Assembly: GCA_964059195.1 (NCBI GenBank) | Contig: CAXKWD010000009.1 | Span: 47,215,160 to 47,279,159, forward strand | Length of the DNA stretch: 64,000 nt | Direction: 5' to 3' | Source of the DNA: Ectobius pallidus | Taxonomy: Eukaryota > Arthropoda > Insecta > Blattodea > Ectobiidae | In this document: one piece after another, positions 25,330-34,795 of the stretch | How positions within the stretch are numbered: position 1 is the stretch's first letter | Layout of the letters: each line of letters opens with the position of its first letter | Position numbers and translations under genes: made by a program | Notes under the pieces: generated by a model | Database searches by the model: none | Told to the model about the DNA's origin: nothing | The model's input: the letters and a program-made list of their open reading frames with translations, nothing else

Positions 25330-25520
25330 CATTATTATTATTATTACTACTACTATTACTATTATATCACGGTAAAAACATTGAACATAAAGATCGACCC
25401 TGATGCGTTCTAGATACTTGTAGGCCCTATACTTTTATGAAAATGTAATAAACAAAATTTAATTGTCTCTATAATTTACTTTTTTCTGTGCTAGTCTTTA
25501 ACACGTATATGCGAGAAAGT
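24379..25520. mobile_element. 1.14-kb element with 17-bp perfect inverted termini
   Basis: ACTTTCTCGCATATACG at 24379-24395 is exactly repeated, inverted, at 25504-25520. The left part continues with TATAGAGAAAGTATTGCGATC and a GTCTGTCC repeat (24504-24530). The rest is non-coding and T-rich. A SINE with a TTG/TTA tail (25050-25370) is nested inside. No transposase. Target duplication not clear, so the superfamily is unassigned. Confidence 0.65.
25050..25370 (+). mobile_element. tRNA-derived SINE with (TTG)n(TTA)n tail
   Basis: A-box-like GTTTAGCTCAGTCGTAATG (25057 on), B-box-like GGTTCAAATGAAACC (25132 on), a unique body, then a tail of GTT units changing into about 17 TTA units (25280-25368). 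The simple-repeat tail fits a LINE-mobilised SINE. Confidence 0.6.
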
Positions 25521-25654
25521 TTGTGCAACATATTTTTGCATCATTTATTTATTTTAGTAAAACATTAGTATTCAAATAAGGAAAATATCTACGACGGATG
25601 AAGATTAAAATTTCCTCTTCAATTGCATATTATTTTATCCTTGTATAATCCTAT

Positions 25655-26075
25655 AGCCGTCCACCGCTGGGGATGCGTTCAATCCTCTCATGCAGTAGGC
25701 CCGGGTTCGATTCCTGGTCGGGACAAGTTACCTAGGTGGGGTTTTTTCTGGGGTTTTTCCTCACCTTTGATACAAATGTCGGGTAACTTTCATCTGGCCG
25801 TCATTATCATCATCATCCCATCCTCGCCTTGTTTGGAGTGAGTGTGTGTGTGTGTGAATGGTGGGTCTCGTCCTATGTGTTCGTGTTGTCTCGGAGGTGG
25901 CCCCGGCATTGGGCTGATCACTCATCCGGGGAGGCCCTCCATGTTTTTGTCTGGTCAAAAAAGTATGTATGTGATCCAAAGATAACCCCTCTCCCGACAG
26001 GTCGCGGCCCTGTAAGGCCCGGGCGGCTTGGGTCGCTTATAAATCCTAAAAGGGAGAGGTGACACTACGATAAAG
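25655..26075 (+). mobile_element. tRNA-derived SINE, family A, full-length copy
   Basis: The head carries the B box GGTTCGATTCC (25702 on) followed by GGTCGGGACAAGTTACCTAG. The body ends with CCCTCTCCCGACAGGTCGCG and GGCCCGGGCGGCTTGGGTCG. The whole unit matches, inverted, the copy at 51316-51772. A short GATAAA-type tail follows. Peptides predicted across it are meaningless. Confidence 0.88.
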
Positions 26076-27440
26076 ATAAAGAAAAGAGAATAATCCTATT
26101 CCCTACAGGACTCTTATGAATATTTTCCCTTACAAATGTTATGTGATACTACTCAACAGATTTTGAGGGGAATTTATCACGTCGAATATTTTTTAAGTCT
26201 AATAATGGCTCATCGGTGAAATGTTTATAGTTTCCTTAGATATTTTTTAAGTAAGGTTTAATAATGTAATGTAACGAGAGGACCGGAATATAATTGAGAG
26301 AATCCGAACCTCGAGTTGTGACTATTTAGCGAATATTCATAGAATCAAACATGCAATGAATAATTAAAACCAAGAATATAAATTAAACACATTCCTATTT
26401 GTGTCATCGATATATTATATCATCTCGATCGTTTCGCCATCGACGATAGTCGCGCTTGGGTCGACTTTTCATCAACTGCTTTATTTCTTAGATTAATCTC
26501 CTTGGTATAACTAATAGTATCGGCTTATTAATATTGTGTTTATTAATATACGAGATCTAAAATGCTTCACCACACATAATTATACTTTATTTTCATATCT
26601 ATTTTTGCTCACATGCAGCTTTCATACACCCAATCGCTGAATTCAATTATTAATGTTAGAAGCTACAAGCACGAATATGTTCCAGCGTACAGTCCTTGTG
26701 GATTTACATAAAATGACAGGTGCACGTAGGTTCGATAAAATGAAAACTATAAAAATAAAACCATAAAATTATGACGATAGACACTTGCGATTGGTTCAAA
26801 TACCACGTATTCTTATACTGGATGGGTCACTGATTCAGGACTTAAATCGCCAACATAACCCACACAATCCTGATTTTCAAACATACCACCAGAGGAATCA
26901 ATGAGAGATAATTTGCTTTGTTTTTAACTTTCTTGATAGGACACGGTTTTCTATAATTTAAATAAAATAATACAAACTTCATCTTACAGTATCACGGAAT
27001 TTAGGACCTTTTAATTTACAGTAAACGATCAACAGTTATTGAGCAGTAAAAAGATAAAAATAATTCCATGTTATAATCTCTGATTACATATGTATAAAAT
27101 AACCTTATAGATAGGCCTAGTATTTATTGATGTATTTCACTTTGATCAAGTAATGTATGATCTCTTGTGCTTATAATCGCCACGCCTATGAGTACAAATC
27201 CTGCGCGTTGAACAACTTGTGTTCCATGGCATTACGATCATTCTTTCACACGATTTTATACGAATTCCGATCAGTCATGCTTGGCAGATCAGTGAGCCGA
27301 GAATTTTATGTTATTAAATCTTTTATTATGTTTCTACGATCAGTGTTAAAAAAAGTGCATGAAATAATAGTCATATATGCAAATTAAAGGCTTACTAGTT
27401 CAGAAAGAACTAAACCAGGCAATAAATATTAATTGCTATT
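26076..27440. other. Intergenic, no gene recognised
   Basis: AT-rich. A 76-codon frame at 27157-27387 resembles no known family. Confidence 0.45.
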
Positions 27441-27827
27441 TCTTAGTAGTGAGGCGAATTTTGAACAATCCGCCTCATGTTCGCTCTCCGCGTCGCATTT
27501 GTTTGGTAGCCTGCCACTCTGTGCTGCACTCTGGACGGTGCAGTTGTCAGTCACTGAGTTCATGCAGTAATCAGTAGAGATGGGAATCTGTTACTTTTTT
27601 TGGAACAGTTACGTTACTGTTACAGTTACACGAAAGTAACTGTTATTTATAACCGTTACCTGTTACTTTTCTTGTATATTACGTAGTTAATCGTCAGATC
27701 ACTTCCCACTTGTAGGGGAATGCCCTTTATCTCCCCCCCCCCCACAACGGTTATGGACGTAGCCAAGGCTGGGGCTCTAGGGAGGGACCCCCGAAATAAA
27801 AAACAGTTGTAAAATTAAGCTTTCAAT

Positions 27828-29277
27828 TAGGGATGATAATCGATAGTTAAAATATCGAGGTTAAAATCGGAGATAACCATCGATATGACGATAATATCGG
27901 CCTGAAAACATCGATGTATTTAGACAAAAAACATCGATGTATATTTAAAAAGGGCCATGGTATCAGAAAATTAGGCAAAATTCATAAATAAACAGAAGAA
28001 TTTCCATGAAAGCAATCGATGTAAAAAATCAATGTTTTGGTAAATTAAGCTCCTGTAAATAAAATCCCTAGTAGCACAGATCGTTGGGCCAATGTTGGGG
28101 AATGATCGCCATGTTTCGTTGGTCAACGGTTATGAATGTCCGTCGGGGTTCCGTTGCCAAGGAGCGTTTTATCCAACCAACTGCCAACTGTAGCCAACCA
28201 ATATACAACAAAATCCCAACAGTTGAGAGACACCTATTAGGTAATGGTGGAACTACTACGCAGCGCAGCGCAGAGACATCTGGCGGAAATACTAGAAGCA
28301 CACAAAACTTAATTTTTTATTTTCCCTTTCATCCCTTTAATCATCCCTTTTCTCCTCTTATCCCTATTAACTCCCTCCTCTCCTTCACCCTACCTACCTA
28401 TTCCTATCGTATAAAATTCGCACCTATGGGGATTCGATCTCGGAACCGCTTGCGTTATAGCCTATCGCTTTAACCACTACGCTATTAGATCGTTGAAATA
28501 AAAATCGAGAATTCTTCTAGCCTATTTACTACAGAGATGTGTAATACATGATAAATAGTAAGAAGGATATACATCTCGTATTTTGAATATTTGATGTGAA
28601 TATATGATAACGTTATTTTCAGAGAACAAATAAAGAGCCCTAATATTAATAGAAGTAAAAACACCATTCGGATTCTTGAACATATCAAGATGGCGAATAA
28701 CTGTTGTATGACTTGTTTCTTCATCGTCTTCGTGATGACCCGAAGTACGCCGGAAATTGCCGAAGATTGGCAGGAAGAGGTGGAGCGAAGTAAATTTTTA
28801 TCATGTAACGCGCGCAAAGAGCTCGAATAATTAATTAATTAAAACTGTTTTATTTTATAGGAAATGAAAATTTAACGCTTATAATGTTATTTCAACACTT
28901 TTTAATTTTAACATAAATGCGATCACATTACAACGAGATTTATTGTTGGGCCAGCAATCATAAACCCAACGGTAGGGAGAGCCCTCGTTGGGTCAACGTC
29001 GTAAACCCAACGGTAGGACTTGGCGCATGACGCAACGGAAACGTACATTGGGCTAACCGAGGAAATTACAACGAACGTTTTCCCAACATATCCCAACCAT
29101 GCCAACGAAATCCCTCCGTTAGGCCAACGAAGTGTGCTACTAGGGATTATATCGTAGAACCAAGGTAGCCTATTAATCTTCTTTTTGTTACAAAAACATC
29201 CATGTCGGGGAGAAACAACGATGTAGCAAAAACATCAGTTGTTTTCCATCGATGTAAAAAACATCGATTATCGTCAT
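27828..29277. mobile_element. Nested ATCGAT-rich inverted-end element, probably hAT-like
   Basis: The left end TAGGGATGATAATCGATAG (27828 on) resembles the reverse complement of the right end ATCGATTATCGTCAT (29263-29277). Subterminal regions repeat AACATCGATGTA. The expected final CCCTA of the right end is missing, so the right edge looks truncated. Without the insertion at 28066-29145 the element would be about 370 bp. Confidence 0.5.
28066..29145. mobile_element. 1,080-bp TIR element with CCCTAGTAGCACA ends
   Basis: A perfect 13-bp terminal inverted repeat CCCTAGTAGCACA (28066-28078 and inverted 29133-29145) is extended by a CGTTGG(G)CC block on each side. Both ends are crowded with CGTTGGG / CCCAACG motifs in both orientations (28081-28230 and 28945-29130). 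No transposase. A minus-strand tRNA-like piece (28434-28492, B box GATCGAATCCCC and an A-box-like TAGCGTAGTGGTTAAAG) lies in the middle. AT flanks both ends and may be a 2-bp target duplication. Superfamily not assigned. Confidence 0.75.
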
Positions 29278-29284
29278 GAAAATA

Positions 29285-30285
29285 AACTTTTTGGAATTTT
29301 CCTGTGGTTTACAGCCTAAAAGATATAAGTATACAAAATTTCTAGTTTCTAGCTCATGTGGAAGTGGGCAAGCATTCATGTCAGTGAGCGAGCCCTTTTT
29401 TCGGAGGTTTTTAGGGCTAAAAATATAAAAACTACTTTTTGGAATTTTCCTGTGGTTTACAGCCTAAAAGTTATATGTGTACCAAATTTAAAGTTTCTAG
29501 CTGTAATGTCAGTGAGCGAGCCCTTTTTCGGGGATTATAGTGCTAAAAATTTAAAAAAATACTTTTTTGGAATTTTCCTATAGTTTACAGCCTAAAAGCA
29601 ATGTGTGTACCAAATTTAAAGTTTCTAGCTCATCTGGAAGTGGGCAAACAGTAATGTCAGTGAGCGAGCCCTTTTTCGGGGGTTATAGGGCTAAACATTT
29701 TTAAAAATTACTTTTTTTTGGAATTTTCCTATGGTTTACAGCCTAAAAGCTACATGTGTACCAAATTTCAATTTTCTAGCTCTTCTGAAAGTGGGCAAAC
29801 AGTAATGTCAGTGAGCGAGCCCTATTTCGGGAGTTTTTAGAGCTAAAAATTAAAAAAAACACTTTTTGGAATTTTCCTGTGGTTTACAGCCTAATAGCTA
29901 TATGTGTACCAAATTTCAAGTTTCTAGCTCATCTCGAAGTGAGCGAGCCCTTTTTCGGAGGTTTTTAGGGCTAAAAATAAAAAAAAAATACTTTTTGGAA
30001 TTCGCCTGTGGTTTAGAGCCTAAAAGCTATATGTGTACCAAATTGAAAGTTTCTAGCTCATCTGGATGTGGGCAAACGTTAATGTGAGTGAGAGAGCCCT
30101 TACTCGGGGGTTTTTGGGCTAGAAATTAAAAAAAAAACGTTTTGGAATGTTCCTGTGGTTTACAGCCTAAAAGCTATATGTGTACCAAATTTCAAGTTTC
30201 TAGCTCATCTGGAAGTGGGCAAACATTAATATCAGTGAGTCAGTCAGTCAGCCGTGTAGCTTTATATTATAGGGATTTTATTATT
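29285..30285 (+). repeat. Degenerate tandem array, 7 units of about 128-156 bp
   Basis: Units start with CTTTTTGGAATTTTCCTGTG near 29287, 29434, 29562, 29711, 29862, 29991 and 30139. Each holds GTTTACAGCCTAAAAGC, GTGTACCAAATTT, AGTTTCTAGCTCAT, GTCAGTGAGCGAGCCC and TTTTTAGGGCTAAAAAT. Length differences come mainly from loss of a GGAAGTGGGCAAAC segment. The last unit ends in CAGTGAGTCAGTCAGTCAGC. Non-coding; 73-75-codon frames across it arise from the repeat. Confidence 0.85.
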
Positions 30286-30497
30286 AGTAGTAAAATTATC
30301 AATATTATTTCGAATAATTTACTACAGTTATTGAATTCACATTTCATGCTATATACCCACATTCTAAGTTTAAATTGTCCAGTAAAGGCAATATCGTATT
30401 TTGATAAATTTTTAAGTGGTATGTAAAGCAAGAAATATATATGAGATCAGACAGCATGAATTCTATGCATGAACTCTTGACGCCCATTAATAATTAA

Positions 30498-30809
30498 AAA
30501 AATAACTTTTTAAATTTTTTTTATTTTTTTTTATTCTTATTTTTATGTAATTTTTATTTTTTAATATTTTTATTTTTTAATATTTTTATTTTTTGTTTTT
30601 TATTATTTTTATTTTTTATTTTTTTAATTATTTTTGTTTTAATTAGGAAAATAACTTTTTAATTTTTTTATTCTTTATTTATTTTTTATTCTTTTTTTTT
30701 GAAATTTTAATTTTTTAATATTTTTATTTTTTAATATTTTTATTTTTTGTTTTTTTATTATTTTAATTTTTTATTATTTTTTATTTTTTAATTATTTTTG
30801 TTTTTCAAA
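30498..30809. repeat. T/A low-complexity duplicated block
   Basis: Two similar T-rich blocks (about 30498-30648 and 30649-30809), each built of TTTTTATTTTTTAATA-type words and each starting AATAACTTTTTAA and ending ATTATTTTTGTTTT. A tandem duplication within low-complexity DNA. Confidence 0.7.
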
Positions 30810-30902
30810 TATTGGAAGTAACAGATGTAACGGAACGAGGCGAAAGTCACGGATAAAACACTTGTAACAGAAATATTAGAATTAACTGTAACAGGTCAGA
30901 GT

Positions 30903-31168
30903 AACTGGAGCAGGTGGAAATAACAGTAACGGGTCCAAATAACTGGAGCAGGTGGAAATAACAGTAACGGGTCCAAATAACTGGAGCAGGCGAGAGTATC
31001 AGTAACAGGTCAGAGTAACTGGAGCAGGTGGAAATAACAGTAACGGGTCCAAATAACTGGAGCAGGCGAGAGTATCAGTAACAGGTCAGATTAACTGGAG
31101 CAGGTGGAAATAACAGTAACGGGTCCGTGTAACTGGAGCAGGTGAAAATAATGTAACGGGTGTAACTC
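30903..31168 (+). repeat. 38-bp minisatellite, 7 units, with 76-bp higher order
   Basis: Units begin AACTGGAGCAGG at 30903, 30941, 30979, 31017, 31055, 31093 and 31131, exactly 38 bp apart. There are two unit types: one with TGGAAATAACAGTAACGGGT and one with CGAGAGTATCAGTAACAGGT. They alternate at 30941-31092, giving a 76-bp higher-order unit repeated twice. Each unit contains AGTAAC or GTAAC, the word that also fills the hAT ends. Confidence 0.92.
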
Positions 31169-32421
31169 TCGACACGTTACTTTGTTCCAGACCAGTTACA
31201 TTCGCTCGACACCGACAAATTTCTCAACGCAACTAATAATAACAATAATAATAAGTAAATAAATAAAATAAAAATAAAAATAAAAATAAAAGTATTAAAA
31301 AAAACCCTGAGAAAAAGGAGAGCTGCTGAGAAATTTGGAGAAACTATACAGAATTCTTATATATTTATATATATTTACACGCTAGCGGCCGTAATTTTGA
31401 AGATATTTGAACCAAATTTTATTATGTTATTTCTAGGCCCAATAGTTAATGAGCAAAATTAGCCCAAGGGGGGGTCGTGGGAGGGGGTTAAATTTTGAAA
31501 AAATTATATCTCGGCCCCTATGAAGTATAGAGAGAAACTTTGTTGGAATAAATTAGAGTACTCCCTATGGAGTTCACAGTGACAGTAACGATTCGGGGGT
31601 TTTAGGGGTACGAGTAGGGGTGGGGGATGGAAATTCGAAATTTTTGAAACCACGTCTTGTGGGGTATCGTTGAAAAGCTCTTGATGAGTACTCTACAAAT
31701 CAATGCCTAGTTTCTCGATAGCTCTCATATAAGGCAAGATTTGAATGTTTTAAACAAGTGCTCTTTCCTCTTTTTTGCAGTTATTATTGCGGGTTTATCA
31801 TGCCAAGGCTAAAGAAGAAGAGAACTGCGCAGTGACAATAAATTAAACCAAAAGTACTTCGAAATCTACCTCAGCCTGTAGGCCTGCCTAAAGGGATTTT
31901 ATTTCACTTCACATAAATGCAATTAATAGGAAATGATCAATCTCCGCCATTTCATGCAGATGTCTAAACTTAAATAGATGAATTTTCGCTTCTCATTGCA
32001 ATGATTGCTCGATGGCGTAGTGGGTAAGATGAAGGTTGAATAGTAGGAAAGGGTAAAGAAGTGGTGAAGGGGGGGAGTCAGAATTTCCAATACTGCTAGT
32101 TGTTCCACCATTCACATCTAGATGTCTGGAGTGGGAAGAGCTAAAGGGACGACCTGATTTTCCCTCGTTTTTTAATAAAAAAAATCCCGGGGGAGGACCC
32201 CCATTTTTTGGATTTCCAAATAATAGCAAACTTTCGTCTGTGTCGGTCCCTCCTTTCAGTATTTTCTGGTTCCGCCTTTGGTTGAGACGAAAATAAGCTA
32301 TCCTAGGAGGAGCTTTGGTAACCGTTACTTTTGATTTTTTGTAACAGGTCGTTACCGTTACATACATGTAACAGTTACAAAGTAACAGTTACAAGAAATA
32401 TTCCCCATCTCTAGTAATCAG

Positions 32422-32478
32422 TCTGAGCAAGTTGTTCAAGGTGTAGAGAGTTCGCCTTCAGGATGCGGCATATATTGG
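32422..32478 (+). promoter_or_regulatory. Possible first-exon end with 5' splice donor
   Basis: If the hAT element and one target duplication are removed, 27440-27574 joins 32422. The joined sequence is more G/C-rich than its surroundings and has two TCAGTC initiator-like words. An ATG follows at 32462 in TCAGGATGCGG, then a good donor GG|GTGAGT at about 32479. Together these look like a promoter and first exon of an unseen gene, or an LTR leader. No downstream exon was found. Confidence 0.2.
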
Positions 32479-32479
32479 G

Positions 32480-33709
32480 TGAGTTTTCCTTCTACGCTAT
32501 ATAATTTTGAAGTTGCTGAAAATTAGGTGTATAGCCCTTCTGGCTAAAGTGATCATGAAACGCTTTTCAATTACTACAGATGATACCAGAACCTTTATTT
32601 TAGAACAAGATTCTCTGACGCCGAGATTTGTCATAAATTTCTACACGTAGGAAAAGAAGTCGTATAGGAAATAACTTTGTGGTTCTTAAACTATACATAT
32701 ATTGGTTTTCTAGCAGGAGATGAAGGCATTAATATTAGTTATTGGGGATGTGTTGCCTATTGTTTGGCCATAGCCAAATCAGCTTATATGACGTCACTTG
32801 GACGCCATTTTAAATTCTATTTAAGTCACATTGAGAAAATACGTTCGGTTTCGGAAGAAAGAAATCTATGCTGCTTGATTCCCTTCATTTTCAATTAGCT
32901 GGCTATCTCATGTGTAAAAAAATATATTGCACTTGACGTTAACTTAATGGGTGTTCATTCTTGGAAATATTAGGTACAGCTTTGAAAAACCTTTACTTAG
33001 TTTTTTTTATTATTACTTGAATATGGGTCATCTCAATTTGCATGGCCGACAGTCCCTGAGAAAATTCTGTGTGAATTGTAGAAGTCTGGGTAGCCTTCTC
33101 CCTTTAGCTATTGCCCTGAAGTCACGTTACTAAGAGAATATTACATTTTGTAGGCCTAATATATATATAATTGCTTTTGCCACTTTTTGGATTAGGTTAT
33201 ATTGGGACAGCTCCATTGTTATCATATTTAATGAAGCTTAACTTACATTAGAAATCTTTGGATACTGTTCCAGGTAGTAGGTTGCTAGTGCCCATATTTC
33301 TTGATATATGTTACATTTAAAAAAAAAAAAAACTTTGAACTCCCCTTAAACTTTAATTAGAGTTTTTTTGTAATGTCCCTCATATTCTTGTTTGGGATTG
33401 TGAAAAGATTCCCTTGGATTATCTATTATTAGAATACCATTATTTGGTCAGGCTTTAGTGGGATGCCTAGTTGTTTTGTGCAGGTCAGAGAATTATCAGT
33501 GCACTCTTGTGGGTAAGATGCGTGACGTGTCGTATGGCTCATCTTGACTTTAAATAACTTATAACTTAATAAAGGTTCGATCGGAGATCGGAATTTCTGA
33601 TAAGTTACGGCACGACGCTCGGACTGAAGGCCCTGTATCAATGTGAGTGCTGACAAATGATTATGTAGCGATCTTACGATCGGTAAGAAAATGATCTAAA
33701 TTCTATATT
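32480..33709. other. Intergenic or intronic, no gene recognised
   Basis: AT-rich. No recognisable coding or RNA feature. Confidence 0.45.
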
Positions 33710-34795
33710 AACCAAGCAAACTTAAGTAATATTTCCTTGAAGCTCTTATTGAAATATAGTATTTTCAAAATAAATTTTCTGTCCCTTTTCAAGCCAGTTA
33801 ATTAAAAGTGGCTAGCATTCTTATAATAATTCAGCTTTGGTTTGCTTACCATGTGAAGCAGGATTTTGCAATTCTTATATATATTAAGGGGAATATAACC
33901 TGATATACTTTGTTAGGTTTGAGAATTATTTTCAATAATTCCTAGTCGTGTATAACCAAGCAAACTTATGTAATATTTCCTTGAAGCTCTTATTGAAATA
34001 TAGTATTTTCAAAATAAATTTTCTGTCCCTTTTCAAGCCAGTTAATTAAAAGTGGCTAGCATTCTTATAATAATTCAGCTTTGGTTTGCTTACCATGTGA
34101 AGCAGGATTTTGGAATTCTTATATATATTAAGGGGAATATAACCTGATATACTTTGATAGGTTTGAGAATTATTTTCAATAATTCCTAGTCGTGTATAAC
34201 CAAGCAAACTTATGTAATATTTCCTTGAAGCTCTTATTGAAATATAGTATTTTCAAAATAAATTTTCTGTCCCTTTTCAAGCCAGTTAATTAAAAGTGGC
34301 TAGCATTCTTATAATAATTCAGCTTTGGTTTGCTTACCATGTGAAGCAGGATTTTGGAATTCTTATATATATTAAGGGGAATATAACCTGATATACTTTG
34401 ATAGGTTTGAGAATTATTTTCAATAATTCCTAGTCGTGTATAACCAAGCAAACTTATGTAATATTTCCTTGAAGCTCTTATTGAAATATAGTATTTTCAA
34501 AATAAATTTTCTGTCCCTTTTCAAGCCAGTTAATTAAAAGTGGCTAGCATTCTTATAATAATTCAGCTTTGGTTTGCTTACCATGTGAAGCAGGATTTTG
34601 GAATTCTTATATATATTAAGGGGAATATAACCTGATATTCTTGATAGGTTTGAGAATTATTTTCAATAATTCCTAGTCGTGTATAACCAAGCAAACATAT
34701 GTAATATTTCCTTGAAGCTCTTATTGAAATATAGTATTTTCAAAATAAATTTTCTGTCCCCTTTCAAGTCAGTTAATTAAAAGTGACTAGTATTC
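33710..34795 (+). repeat. 244-bp tandem satellite, 4.4 nearly identical units
   Basis: Units start AACCAAGCAAACTTATG (first copy AACTTAAG) at 33710, 33954, 34198, 34442 and 34685, a period of 244, 244, 244 and 243 bp. The copies differ at only a few positions (for example GATTTTGCAATT in the first against GGAATT later), so they are very recent or homogenised. The fifth copy is cut off near 34795 as similarity fades. Non-coding. Confidence 0.97.

Larger units (their letters stand above)
27567..32421. mobile_element. 4.84-kb non-autonomous hAT element with target duplication
   Basis: The element proper is 27575-32413, flanked by the exact 8-bp repeat GTAATCAG (27567-27574 and 32414-32421). Termini are TAGAGATGGGAA at the left and the inverted TAGAGATGGGGAA at the right, a TAGNG-type hAT end. 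Both subterminal regions are packed with GTTAC/GTAAC words (27590-27690 and 32310-32395). No transposase remnant was found in the interior. It contains a nested TIR element, a nested ATCGAT-rich element, and three tandem arrays. The perfect target duplication shows the insertion is not old, or at least not rearranged. Confidence 0.92.

Noticed and set aside
25623..26062. Short overlapping proteins at 25.6-26.1 kb
   Set aside because: All fall inside a tRNA-derived SINE and are chance frames in its G/C-rich body.
28084..28473. 129-codon frame as a gene
   Set aside because: It runs through the CGTTGGG-rich end of a TIR element and a tRNA-like segment, with no family similarity.
29356..30426. 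Repeated 73-94-codon frames with shared LQPKSYMCTKFQVSSSS-like peptides
   Set aside because: The shared peptide is the translation of a degenerate DNA tandem repeat; frames are broken between units and there is no sign of selection on the protein.
33710..34795. CRISPR-like array
   Set aside because: The 244-bp units are directly adjacent without unique spacers, and the DNA is plainly eukaryotic.
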